From positions 1 to 41,725 of the forward strand of contig JABCZR010000029.1 of NCBI GenBank assembly GCA_013289585.1: a stretch of 41,725 nucleotides of DNA. The letters are read 5' to 3'. The notes below the pieces were generated by a model. The model was not told the origin of the DNA and did no database searches. It worked only from the letters and a program-made list of their open reading frames with translations. This document shows positions 1 through 8,024 of the stretch, one piece after another. The position numbers were made by a program, and so were the translations under genes. Numbering within the stretch: the first letter of the stretch is position 1; the number at the start of each line of letters is the position of its first letter. The stretch comes from Acidobacteriota bacterium (lineage in GTDB: Bacteria; Acidobacteriota; Terriglobia; Acidiferrales; UBA7541).

Positions 1-44
1 GTCTGAAAGCTCGGGTGATAATCTACGCCTATAATCAGCATGTT

Positions 45-107
45 CGGCTCCTTTCTCCCGAGCCTGTGGTCGTTAAGCAACCAAAGTTTACTCGGGTCGA
101 GGAGCCG
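45..107. repeat. Imperfect inverted repeat (hairpin) upstream of the first gene
   Basis: Positions 45-62 and 91-107 are inverted copies of each other: an outer CGGCTCCT/AGGAGCCG pairing and an inner CCCGAG/CTCGGG pairing, interrupted by a small internal mismatch, around a 28-base loop. No T-tract follows, so it is not a typical intrinsic terminator. It lies about 107 bases before the first start codon and could be an mRNA leader structure or the end of an upstream transcription unit outside the window. Confidence 0.4.
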
Positions 108-213
108 ACATTGTTATGGAATCATTGGGATTTGGGCAGATTCTACTTTTCCGATTAGCGTTAGGCAGGCGCCGGACAGTCCGTTCAAGAGCTCTTGGAT
201 GTAAACTTCCTAA

Positions 214-582
214 ATGACCCGATTCCTTAGCCTGGCCACGATAGTCGGGCTGTTATGTTTACCCCTGAAAATGGATGCGCAGTATCAGGTCATCGAGCTT
301 GCCGACCTTCAATTGGTGAAGTCTTTGTCTGCAGTTGTAGAGGACCCTGCCGGCTCTCCACTGACAAATGTTTTAGTACAAGAGTTTAGCCCGGATTGGA
401 AAACAGTGTTGCGGACAAGTGCGACAGATAGCCACGGAAAGTTTTCGCTTACCAGCGTGCAAGGTCGAAAGATTTACTTTCTACAACTTTCAACACCTGG
501 CTTTGACCCTCTTCGCCTGCGCATCCAGGTAGATCGCAAACGCGGAGCCAACCTCGAATTGAAGCTGACGATAGCCACTTAA
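214..582 (+). CDS. Small secreted carboxypeptidase-regulatory-like domain protein
   Basis: This 122-residue protein starts with a likely signal peptide: a short basic start, a hydrophobic run to about residue 19, and cleavage near the DAQ at 21-23. The rest resembles a single carboxypeptidase-regulatory-like beta-sandwich (CarboxypepD_reg family): VEDPAGSPLTNVLVQ near residue 45, then an S/T-rich strand, DSHGKFSL near 72, and a phenylalanine/leucine-rich end. Acidobacteria carry many such domains, usually at the front of TonB receptors; here it stands alone. It is probably periplasmic or surface-exposed with no catalytic residues. No ribosome binding site precedes the ATG, so the start is the least certain part. 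Confidence 0.65.
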   Translation: MTRFLSLATIVGLLCLPLKMDAQYQVIELADLQLVKSLSAVVEDPAGSPLTNVLVQEFSPDWKTVLRTSATDSHGKFSLTSVQGRKIYFLQLSTPGFDPLRLRIQVDRKRGANLELKLTIAT

Positions 583-768
583 GTTCCCGGCGTTTTGCGA
601 CGGTTACCCTGACATTTAGAAGCGGGCAGTGAGGAAAACCCTGGGCCACAATTCCGGTCTTTACCCGATGGTACGCTCCCGATCCCCCAACTATTGTTTG
701 CCACAGACTGCGTGGGGCCGCTTGTTTTCTCAGCGGCCCGCCCAAGCCCGCAGGCACAGAGGAGAGAC

Positions 769-1149
769 GTGGCAAGCGCATTGGCAAAGCAGGACTATTC
801 CAGAAGGATGACTTCCCGCATCGAGACCGAGGGCGACGTTTGGGTGTATTGGCGGTGCCAGGACATGGATGATGTTTCCCGCGTTTGCGACCTGAGCGTA
901 GGCGGATTGTTCGTCTCGACGCCAGTTCCTCCGCCCCTGGGCGCGAAAGCCAAGCTTGATTTTCTTGTTCAAGAAGGACAAATCAGGGCTGAAGCGGTAG
1001 TGCGGCATCTTGTTCCGGGAGGAGGGCTGGGGTTGAGATTCACGGCGATAACCGACAAAGACTGCCCACGACTGGTGGCGCTACTCAACAGGATTCGGAC
1101 CGTGTCGTTTACGCCGAAGGTGCCTTCGTTCACAGGGCAGTCCCGGTAG
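769..1149 (+). CDS. PilZ domain protein, probable cyclic-di-GMP receptor
   Basis: A 126-residue single-domain protein. The PilZ c-di-GMP binding signature is visible in both parts: an RxxxR motif (R-M-T-S-R, in SRRMTSR near residue 13) and DLSVGGLFVSTP, the [D/N]xSxxG loop. The end GLGLRFTAI followed by a short helix is typical of PilZ beta-barrels. I chose the GTG at 769 because it has AGGAG four bases upstream at 760-764 and keeps RxxxR inside the protein; an upstream in-frame ATG at 694 lacks such a site. PilZ proteins bind c-di-GMP in the cytoplasm and control motility, exopolysaccharide or transcription. No partner gene is adjacent, so its target is unknown. Confidence 0.8.
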   Translation: MASALAKQDYSRRMTSRIETEGDVWVYWRCQDMDDVSRVCDLSVGGLFVSTPVPPPLGAKAKLDFLVQEGQIRAEAVVRHLVPGGGLGLRFTAITDKDCPRLVALLNRIRTVSFTPKVPSFTGQSR

Positions 1150-1247
1150 CACGGGGCGATGCCGCTGGCGTTTCTCAATGCGAAAATGTCCACGGTAATG
1201 GTGGCCCTGCGATGTTCCATGAATTCGCCGGAGAAATCGCGAGGGTT

Positions 1248-2063
1248 TTACCTGGCGCAATACTGGTTGAGAAAAGCGAAAACGTCTTCGGCCCAGACAT
1301 CGGAGCCAAAGTAGCCAAAGCTGTGGCCGTCCTGAGGAGAGTCGCCGTAGGAGGGATAAATCTTGAGTTTGTACGGCTTGCCCGCCTTGTCCATCTCGGC
1401 TGAGAGTGTCTTGCTCGGCGACAGGTCATAATCGTTAGCGGCCTGATAAAAGAAGATTGGCGCGGTTGCATTTCGTACTGCGCGAGTCATGAGCGACTGC
1501 AGCTCTGGAGCCCGTGCCCAACTCTGGGCGCCGCCCGCTGAATCGATCCCGGCGCAGTATCCTCCCCGTTCGACCCCCAGCACCGTTTCAACGCCACCAA
1601 AGGAGTTTCCCGCCACTGCAATACGATTCGGTTGAACGAAATTCTGTTTTCGCAACCAGGCCAGGGCTGCTAGTTGATCGTTCAGATGGTCCGTCGCCAG
1701 TAATCGCACCATCGTCGCGGCAGCCGCGGGCATGCCTCCGGTTTTCTCGGCGGCCTCGATCTGATCGCCAATATACGGACCTGCCGAGGCACTCAATCCT
1801 TGCCCTCGCCGATAAGGTCCAAAGAATACCCAGCCATGACTTGCGAAGACCGGACCGAGCGCGGCAAAGGCCTGCTCGCTCATCATGCCGGGCGCACTGC
1901 CGTGGTTATAAACAACGGCAGGAAAGGGTCCGGTTCCTTGGGGTTTATACAGGACACCGTGCAAAGTGATTTCACCGCTAGGAAATGTGACGGTTTCTGC
2001 CGTGGACAAGACTGAAGGTAAAAGCAGCAGTGCGAAGAGCGCGGGGAAATAATGCTTACTCAT
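1248..2063 (-). CDS. Secreted alpha/beta hydrolase (dienelactone hydrolase-like)
   Basis: A 271-residue protein with a clear signal peptide (hydrophobic residues 6-20, cleavage near STA-ET). The fold is a dienelactone-hydrolase/prolyl-oligopeptidase-like alpha/beta hydrolase: PAVVYNHGSAPG oxyanion region near residue 50, the nucleophile elbow GNSFGG near residue 150, an acid candidate in QAANDYDLSPS and the catalytic histidine in DGHSFGYF near residue 250. It probably cleaves an ester, lactone or peptide bond in the periplasm; the substrate cannot be inferred. It lies 74 bases downstream of the SagB-like gene on the same strand and may be co-transcribed with it. Its ribosome binding site is weak (GATAAAGAA before ATG). 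Confidence 0.8.
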   Translation of the reverse strand: MSKHYFPALFALLLLPSVLSTAETVTFPSGEITLHGVLYKPQGTGPFPAVVYNHGSAPGMMSEQAFAALGPVFASHGWVFFGPYRRGQGLSASAGPYIGDQIEAAEKTGGMPAAAATMVRLLATDHLNDQLAALAWLRKQNFVQPNRIAVAGNSFGGVETVLGVERGGYCAGIDSAGGAQSWARAPELQSLMTRAVRNATAPIFFYQAANDYDLSPSKTLSAEMDKAGKPYKLKIYPSYGDSPQDGHSFGYFGSDVWAEDVFAFLNQYCAR

Positions 2064-2137
2064 TTCTTTATCAGCCTAGCTCAAATCCTAGCAACGTCAA
2101 CGCCCGGGACGAAGCGCTATGTGGAGAAGAAGAAACA

Positions 2138-3262
2138 TCACGCGAAGGCAGGGTTCGCGTGGCGGGTGGCGTGGAAGGGGGTGGGCCATGGGGCCCATTT
2201 GAGGTTGCGGGGAAGCGTGCCAACGCCGGCGGCGTAGAGGACGGATTCGGAGACGCCGTCGATACCGAGATCGGATTCGATACGCGAATCGGCCAGGGCC
2301 ATGGAGCAGAACGGCGCGAGGCCCAGCCAGGTAGCGACGAGGCAAAACGTCTGGCAGAGATGGCCGGCGTCAATGAGGACGGCGCGATAGGCGCGGGGAG
2401 ATTGATATTTCCATTGCGGACGGCCAAAGACGGCGGTCATGAGAACCAGCGCGGAAGCTTTGCCGTACCACTTCTGGCCGGCCAGGTAGCGCGAAAGCTG
2501 GCTGGAATTTGCGCCGCGCTTCAGCCGCTCCAGACAGTGTTTGTCCGCGGCGTAATGATAAAGACCTGGCGGGAGGTTCGCCACGCGGCGAGCCAGGACG
2601 TAGGTTTCGATCGGGTGGCGCGAACCTCCGGAAGGAGAAGTTTTTAGCGCGAGGCGCCCCAGGCCGGGGACATCGACCCACCAGCGCACGCCGAAGGAAA
2701 GTCCCAAAAGAGTGGAGAGCGCGGAGAGTTCCACGGGGCGCGAAGAAAAGTTCCGCCAGGTGCGGCGAGCGAGCAGAACTTGGGGAAATTCTCCACTTTG
2801 CCGTGGCGCAAGGAGCGCAATCCGCTTCGCGCCTGGGTAACGCTTGACCGGAGCCGGCATCGGGAGTGTTTTTGCGCGGGTTTGCTGGCGTTTCAGGAGG
2901 AACTCCAGATCCGACGAGTATTGGAGATCCTTCGTGGAAAAATGGAGCAGTCCCGCAGCCGGATTCCAATTGGCCCAGGCGGCCATGGCGCGTGGTGAGG
3001 CTGGGTCATGAGGCTGGTCGGAGCGCTGGAGAAGTGCATGGCGCACGAGGACCGAGAGGCCGCCCCGCAAGACTGCGGGATCAAATTGGGGAAAACGACG
3101 TTCGAACGACCTGGCGCTACGCCAGGTATCGAAGAAATTCAGAAGTTCGAAGAGAAGAGGGGAGGCAAAGACCTTGGAGCGGATGAAATAATTCTCGAAC
3201 ACCATCCGCTTACCGGACCAATAGAAAACAAGTTGGGGGGAACGACGATAGCGTGTAGTCAT
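2138..3262 (-). CDS. SagB/ThcOx-type FMN oxidoreductase (nitroreductase superfamily)
   Basis: A 374-residue protein. The C-terminal two thirds carry nitroreductase features of the SagB/ThcOx subfamily: RRTWRNFSSRPVELSAL near residue 187, PSGGSRHPIETYV (the FMN-contacting loop) near residue 230, then PGLYHYAADKHCLERL, and the helix GHLCQTFCLVATWLGLAPF. The N-terminal third (RSPQLVFYWSGKRMVFENYF) matches the extra domain of this family. Characterised members dehydrogenate azolines to azoles in thiazole/oxazole-modified peptides, but most SagB-like proteins outside those clusters have no assigned role. No cyclodehydratase (SagC/SagD/YcaO) gene is present here, so classical azole formation is not supported. 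The gene follows a 67-residue ORF by 75 bases. Confidence 0.8.
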   Translation of the reverse strand: MTTRYRRSPQLVFYWSGKRMVFENYFIRSKVFASPLLFELLNFFDTWRSARSFERRFPQFDPAVLRGGLSVLVRHALLQRSDQPHDPASPRAMAAWANWNPAAGLLHFSTKDLQYSSDLEFLLKRQQTRAKTLPMPAPVKRYPGAKRIALLAPRQSGEFPQVLLARRTWRNFSSRPVELSALSTLLGLSFGVRWWVDVPGLGRLALKTSPSGGSRHPIETYVLARRVANLPPGLYHYAADKHCLERLKRGANSSQLSRYLAGQKWYGKASALVLMTAVFGRPQWKYQSPRAYRAVLIDAGHLCQTFCLVATWLGLAPFCSMALADSRIESDLGIDGVSESVLYAAGVGTLPRNLKWAPWPTPFHATRHANPAFA

Positions 3263-3337
3263 CCGGGCACAGTTTGGTATCGGCGTCGGCTGACCGGAAA
3301 AAAGTATCGGGCCTCGCGGAGGATGTCGCTGAAACGC

Positions 3338-3541
3338 TTACCCGAAAATGTGCATGTCGTTAAGAATCGTGTCGCAAACCTCGAGTTGCAAGAGTTGACG
3401 GAAGATCGCCTGGTCTTCCGGGGAAGACTTGGGGTGAAGCTTCCGCATTTCGTTGAGCTTTTTCCGAGCGTTCTCGATCTCTTGCTTAATCGCATGGCGC
3501 GACACAACTTCCTTTACACGATCGTCGACTGGGTCACTCAT
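3338..3541 (-). CDS. Small helical protein upstream of the SagB-like gene
   Basis: A 67-residue ORF starting MSDPVDDRVK, with a good ribosome binding site (GGAG five bases before the ATG). It is rich in charged residues and is predicted to be mostly helical: an amphipathic stretch around residues 12-36, a SSPEDQAIF turn, and a second helix ending in NDMHIFG. An in-frame upstream start would add 13 hydrophobic residues but lacks an equally good site. No family was recognised. It sits between the kinase and the SagB-like oxidoreductase on the same strand. It could be a partner or substrate of that enzyme, or simply an independent small protein; it has one cysteine and few Ser/Thr, which argues against an azole precursor. 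Confidence 0.6.
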   Translation of the reverse strand: MSDPVDDRVKEVVSRHAIKQEIENARKKLNEMRKLHPKSSPEDQAIFRQLLQLEVCDTILNDMHIFG

Positions 3542-3695
3542 GGCAGCTCCAAGGAAGTAAAGTGCGGCAAGTGTAGTCATTCCGGTACCAAGGGGTCAAG
3601 TAGAACGATTCCGGTGAGGACCCGAAAGCGGGATTGCGGTGAAGGTGGTAAAAATCAGGAAAAATCAGCCGTTTGGGAGCAAAGAGAACGTTGAT

Positions 3696-6071
3696 TTACG
3701 GTTGAACGCCGACCTTGTGCAGCAGATTCTGGAAGCGCGGATCGGAACGGATGGGATCGAAAACGGGGTCGGTCTGCAGCAGCACCATCCAATCGGAGCG
3801 GTCGTCGTAAGCTTTCTCGAGCCAATCGAAGGCCTGATCTTTCTGGCCGAGTCCGATACAGGGAATGGCCATGTAAGCAGGAGCGATGTAGCGCTTCTTG
3901 GAGAGCGAAATCAGTTCATCCAAGAGTTTGCGCGCTTCCGCGCGGCGGCCTGCGAGCGCGTAGGCGTCGCCAAGCAGCGCCATGTTGCGCATGGTATGGG
4001 GAGAGAGCGAGTCCGCCAATTCGAGCTCACGGATGGCGTCCGGGAGATTTCTTTTCGCCAGGTAGGTTTGGCCAAGAGCAGAATGTGCGGCCCAGAAATT
4101 TGGCTCGCTCTCGGTGACCTTCTTCAGTTGCTCAATCGCTTCATCGTAGCGATGGGCGGCGTAGTAGCACCAGCCGGTATTGGCCTGGATGATCAGAGAG
4201 CGAGGGTCGAGCTCTTGCGCTCGATTGATCTGGGCGATGGCCAGTTCGTTCTTGCCGAGGTTGCTCAGGTAAAGCGCATACCACTGATGGGCGGTGGCAT
4301 AACTGGGATTGATCGACAGTGCGCGCTGGAAGGAAGCGTCCGCGGCGTTGACATCCCAGTCATAGGACCACTCGATGTCCGCGAGCACCGCGTGCGCTTC
4401 GGCGAGGCCGTTATCGATTTCGAGGGCACGATGCGCAGCTGTTTTGGCCTTGGGCATTGCGGCGCGCGGGACGATTTCGCCGTAAACGCTCAACAAGGTG
4501 TATCCCTCAGCGAGACCGGAATAGGCAAGAGCGTAGGTGGGGTCAAGGTCGATGGCCTTCTGGAAGGAGCCGATGGCATTCACGAGATCGCTGGGGGTGC
4601 GTTTGTTCAACGAATACAAGCCGCGAAGATAGGCTTCGTAGGCATCCGGCTTTACGGTGCGGGTGCTGGATAGGCCAGCGCGCTCCTCGGAAGTCAGCTG
4701 CACGCGGATTTCGCCAGCGATGGCGCGTGCGACATCTCCCTGCAGGCTGAGCACATCGCTGAGATCGCTCTGGTAACTCTCGGTCCAAAGATTGCGGTCG
4801 TTTCTGGCGTCAATGAGCTGCGCGGCAATCCTGACCTGATTGCCAGAGCGCTGGACCGAGCCCTCGACAATGGCGTCGACCTTGAGCTCCCGAGCGATTT
4901 GCGATAACGGTTTCTTTGTTCCCTTGTAACGCATGACGGAGGTTCGCGAAATTACGCGCAAGGTCCTGATCTTGGCGATGTCGGTGATCAGGGCTTCGGT
5001 CATGCCGTCGGCGAAATATTCCTGTTCGGGATCGTGCGAGAGATTTTCCAGAGGCAGCACCGCCAATGAGCCAACTCTTGCGGGAGTTGGCCGGAACATG
5101 AGGCGGTCGCGCAAACCGCCGACGTTCAGCCCGATTAACAGGACTGCGAGAAAAAGGAGCCCCGCAACGGCGTAGGGAGCGAACCTCGTTAACTTCGTTT
5201 TTGCAGAATTGGCACGGGAAGGTGGAGTGTTATCCGCGGATTGGTTTCCGTCCAGGCGCCGCAAATCCACAAGAAGTTCTTTTGCGGTTTGGAAGCGGCG
5301 GGCGGGATCTTTGTCCAGGCATTTGAGGATGACTCGCTCAAGCTCTGGTGAAATACGGGGATTCAGGGCACGAGGCGGGACGGGAGGCTGATGAAGGATG
5401 GAATCGATCAACCGCGAGGGGAGTTCTTCGGAAAAGGCCCGGCGGCCGGCAATCATTTCGTAAAGAACCGCTCCAGCAGTGTAGATGTCGCCGCGGGCGT
5501 CCACCGGCTCACCCTGAAGCTGTTCCGGTGACATATAAGGAAGTGTGCCGGCGCCGGCTTGCGTATCGGTCAGGGTCACGGAGTTCCCGTCGCTGGTGTG
5601 GGGCAAGAGGCGCGCCAGGCCGAAATCCAGGACCTTGGCTTGCCCGCGATCGGTGAGGGCGATATTGCGAGGTTTTAAATCGCGGTGGACGATTCCGCGA
5701 TTGTGAGCTTCTTCCATCGCCGCGGCGATTTGCATACCCAGAGTAACCGCTTCTTTCTCAGGCAAAGTTCCGCTAATTAGCCTGTCGGCTAGGGTCTTCC
5801 CCGGTACATATTCCATCACCAAAAAGTCTGTACCATCTTGTGTATTGAACTCGTAGATCGTTTCAATGTTGGGGTGGTTCAGCTTGGCGAGAGCTAAGGC
5901 TTCTTTCCTGAAGTGTTTACGGGCGGCATCGTTGTTGAGAGTACCCGGAGGGAGGACTTTTACAGCGACATCACGCTCGAGCTGTTCATCGTGGGCGCGA
6001 TAGACCACACCCATCCCACCGGCGCCGACCTTTTCCAATATGCGGTAGTGGCCGAGTGTTTGGCCAATCAT
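3696..6071 (-). CDS. Ser/Thr protein kinase with TolB-like and TPR domains
   Basis: A 791-residue PknB-type kinase. Residues 8-265 form the kinase domain: glycine loop GAGGMG (16-21), lysine in VAVK (38), HRDLKPRN catalytic loop (129-136), DFG (149-151), GTLPYMSPEQ activation segment and the RR-rich end. A membrane segment follows at about 297-316. Next comes a TolB/FlgO-like domain (SLAVLPLENLSHDPEQEYFADGMTEAL, then IVEGSVQRSGNQVRI). The C-terminal half is a run of TPR helices (AYEAYLRGLYSLN, ATAHQWYALYLS, AHSALGQTYLA and so on). This architecture is common in Acidobacteria; the kinase is cytoplasmic and the TPR part is probably outside the membrane. All catalytic residues are present. Its signal and targets are unknown. 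Confidence 0.93.
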   Translation of the reverse strand: MIGQTLGHYRILEKVGAGGMGVVYRAHDEQLERDVAVKVLPPGTLNNDAARKHFRKEALALAKLNHPNIETIYEFNTQDGTDFLVMEYVPGKTLADRLISGTLPEKEAVTLGMQIAAAMEEAHNRGIVHRDLKPRNIALTDRGQAKVLDFGLARLLPHTSDGNSVTLTDTQAGAGTLPYMSPEQLQGEPVDARGDIYTAGAVLYEMIAGRRAFSEELPSRLIDSILHQPPVPPRALNPRISPELERVILKCLDKDPARRFQTAKELLVDLRRLDGNQSADNTPPSRANSAKTKLTRFAPYAVAGLLFLAVLLIGLNVGGLRDRLMFRPTPARVGSLAVLPLENLSHDPEQEYFADGMTEALITDIAKIRTLRVISRTSVMRYKGTKKPLSQIARELKVDAIVEGSVQRSGNQVRIAAQLIDARNDRNLWTESYQSDLSDVLSLQGDVARAIAGEIRVQLTSEERAGLSSTRTVKPDAYEAYLRGLYSLNKRTPSDLVNAIGSFQKAIDLDPTYALAYSGLAEGYTLLSVYGEIVPRAAMPKAKTAAHRALEIDNGLAEAHAVLADIEWSYDWDVNAADASFQRALSINPSYATAHQWYALYLSNLGKNELAIAQINRAQELDPRSLIIQANTGWCYYAAHRYDEAIEQLKKVTESEPNFWAAHSALGQTYLAKRNLPDAIRELELADSLSPHTMRNMALLGDAYALAGRRAEARKLLDELISLSKKRYIAPAYMAIPCIGLGQKDQAFDWLEKAYDDRSDWMVLLQTDPVFDPIRSDPRFQNLLHKVGVQP

Positions 6072-6181
6072 GAGGAGGGGAACTTGCTCCTTGGCGGTCC
6101 ATTCTAGGGAGGTCAGGTAGGTCCGTCAACCTGCGATTAGGCCGATTTGGGCCGCAGCGGGCCAGAAACGCAAGGATTGAG

Positions 6182-7327
6182 TCAGTGATGGGTTTGCGGT
6201 GCTGGCTGGAGGGCAAACTTCTGGATACGTTTGCCGGTGTCGACTTCGCCGGTGTAGAGATTGCCTTGAGAGTCGGAGACGATCTGATGGACCCAATGGA
6301 ATTGGCCGGCATTGCGGCCGTTGTGACCGGTTTGTCCGACGACGGAGCCGTCTTCCCGAAGGAGGGTCCAAATGACATTGTTTCCTCCGTCGGCGAGAAG
6401 AAGAAACTTTTGGTGGGCGTCGATGGAGAACGCGAATTGCCAGACGGAACCTGCACCGAGAGTCTGAGGGCGCACAGAAAACTCTTTTAGAAATTTGCCT
6501 TGTTTGGTGAAGATCTGCATGCGGTCGTTGACGCGGTCGCAAACGTAGACCAGTCCGTCAACGGAGATATGCACGCAGTGGACGGGGTTGCGAAATTGCT
6601 GATCGGCAGGCGCGGCGGGATTGTAGGGACCGGGATCGGCGTCATTGGGCGGGTTGCCGTAGGCTCCCCAAAGGCGCTTGAAGGCGCCGGTTTCCGAATC
6701 GAAGACGATGACACGCTTATTCAAATAACCGTCGGCGATGTAGAGTTCGTGGGCTTCGGCGTCAAACTCGATGCCGGCGGGACGGCCGAGAATGTCGCTG
6801 CGCAAGCTGTTGGGGGGATCGGCGGAAGGGTGGCCGATCTGCATGAGAAATTTTCCGTTGCTCCTGAACTTGAGTAAGTGACGATCGGTGTCGCCAGCGC
6901 CGCCGATCCAAACGTTGTCGTTGTTGTCCACGAAGATGCCGTGCTCACGCTTGGGCCAATCAAAGCCCTGGCCGGGACCTCCCCAAGACTGCAGCAGGTT
7001 TCCCTGGGCGTCGAATTCGAGGACAGGCGGCGCAGCGAAGCAGCATTGCGAAAGCGGCGGCTTCTGCGAGGCACCTAATTCGTCCGGCGTATCTGAAGAA
7101 GGACGTTGGAGAACCCAGATGTGGTCGTGGCGGTCGACGGCCATGCCGCCGACCTGGCCCATGATCCAATTGTTAGGCAACTCTTTTGGCCACGCGGGAT
7201 CGACTTGATATTTTGGAGGGTCCTGCGCGAAGACAGATTCAGAGGCGATGAGAGCGAACAGCGTAAACATCAAGATGTGGGCGATCAGGACTGCAGCAAG
7301 GCTCGACCGAGTTCGTAGAGTTGGCAT
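6182..7327 (-). CDS. Secreted NHL-repeat six-bladed beta-propeller protein
   Basis: A 381-residue protein with a signal peptide (hydrophobic residues 9-31, cleavage near VFA-QD). Repeated blade motifs are visible: GGMAVDRHDHIWVLQR, HGIFVDNNDNVWIGG, AGIEFDAEAHELYIADGYLNKRVIVFD, HCVHISVDGLVYVCDRVNDRMQIF, and QIVSDSQGNLYTGEVDTGKRIQKF. This is the NHL/peptidyl-hydroxyglycine lyase-like propeller seen in many secreted bacterial proteins annotated as 6-bladed beta-propeller or SMP-30-like. A GGAG six bases before the ATG supports the start. A lyase or lactonase activity is possible but no catalytic site is certain, so binding or structural function is equally likely. It stands alone between the kinase and the DUF1003 gene. 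Confidence 0.82.
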   Translation of the reverse strand: MPTLRTRSSLAAVLIAHILMFTLFALIASESVFAQDPPKYQVDPAWPKELPNNWIMGQVGGMAVDRHDHIWVLQRPSSDTPDELGASQKPPLSQCCFAAPPVLEFDAQGNLLQSWGGPGQGFDWPKREHGIFVDNNDNVWIGGAGDTDRHLLKFRSNGKFLMQIGHPSADPPNSLRSDILGRPAGIEFDAEAHELYIADGYLNKRVIVFDSETGAFKRLWGAYGNPPNDADPGPYNPAAPADQQFRNPVHCVHISVDGLVYVCDRVNDRMQIFTKQGKFLKEFSVRPQTLGAGSVWQFAFSIDAHQKFLLLADGGNNVIWTLLREDGSVVGQTGHNGRNAGQFHWVHQIVSDSQGNLYTGEVDTGKRIQKFALQPAPQTHH

Positions 7328-7422
7328 GCAATTCTCCGGGTGCCAGAAGCGAATGTAATTGAAGGAAGCAGAGTATAGGTGCCGGATGGTGGGCTGTCAA
7401 CGAAACCTCACGGCTGCGTCAA

Positions 7423-7953
7423 CTATCGCTCGGGGAGTTTTTCTTCGAGTTCGGTGGCGAGCTTGTGGACGTCGGTGGTTTCGCTGAAACCCTGGACTTG
7501 TTGGTTGGCGGACTTCACGTCGACGCCGGAGTGCTGGCAGAGTTTCTGGAGCATCTGGAGCATCATCGTCAGTTCCTGCTCGGCGAGCATGCCGACTTGA
7601 AGATCGAGATGAGAGCGACGCTCGGCCTGACGCGCCATGCGATTCTGACTGATGAGCACGCAGATGGTGAGGAAAACGCTTTCGGAGGCGACGAACAGCG
7701 CGAGGATGCCGAAGGGGAAAGGATCGAAAGATTTCAGGTTGGGAATCAGGTTGAGATTCAGCGTGATCCAGGTAAGGACTAAGATGACGTGGAGCACGAG
7801 AAATTTTACGCTGCCGATGAATTTTACGATGGTGTCGCTGTCGCGCTCCGTGGCCGTGCGGCGGTCCAGAGCTTCCTCTTCGAGCTTGGCGATGGCCGCA
7901 ATATTGAATTGCGTGGGATTCTTCGCGATTTGGTCGGACACGGTTTTATTCAT
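7423..7953 (-). CDS. DUF1003 family membrane protein
   Basis: A 176-residue protein with the DUF1003 signature: RTATERDSDTIVKFIGSVKF before a first membrane helix (about 50-72), the conserved DPFPFGILALFVASESVF entering a second helix (about 77-98), then NRMARQAERRSHLDLQVGMLAEQE in the cytoplasmic tail. The tail is a helical coiled-coil-like segment. GGAG eight bases before the ATG supports the start. The function of DUF1003 is not established. It lies 71 bases downstream of mlaD on the same strand and could be read from the end of that operon, but family membership does not itself imply a lipid-transport role. Confidence 0.85.
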   Translation of the reverse strand: MNKTVSDQIAKNPTQFNIAAIAKLEEEALDRRTATERDSDTIVKFIGSVKFLVLHVILVLTWITLNLNLIPNLKSFDPFPFGILALFVASESVFLTICVLISQNRMARQAERRSHLDLQVGMLAEQELTMMLQMLQKLCQHSGVDVKSANQQVQGFSETTDVHKLATELEEKLPER

Positions 7954-8024
7954 GGATGGAACTCCGGCTCATCCTTTGGCGACATTCCAACATTCGATTG
8001 GCAAGCGAACGAACAGTTTCAAAT

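Noticed and set aside
2138-3541. Thiazole/oxazole-modified peptide cluster
   Set aside because: There is a SagB-like gene and a small ORF, but no YcaO or SagC partner and few Cys/Ser/Thr in the small protein.
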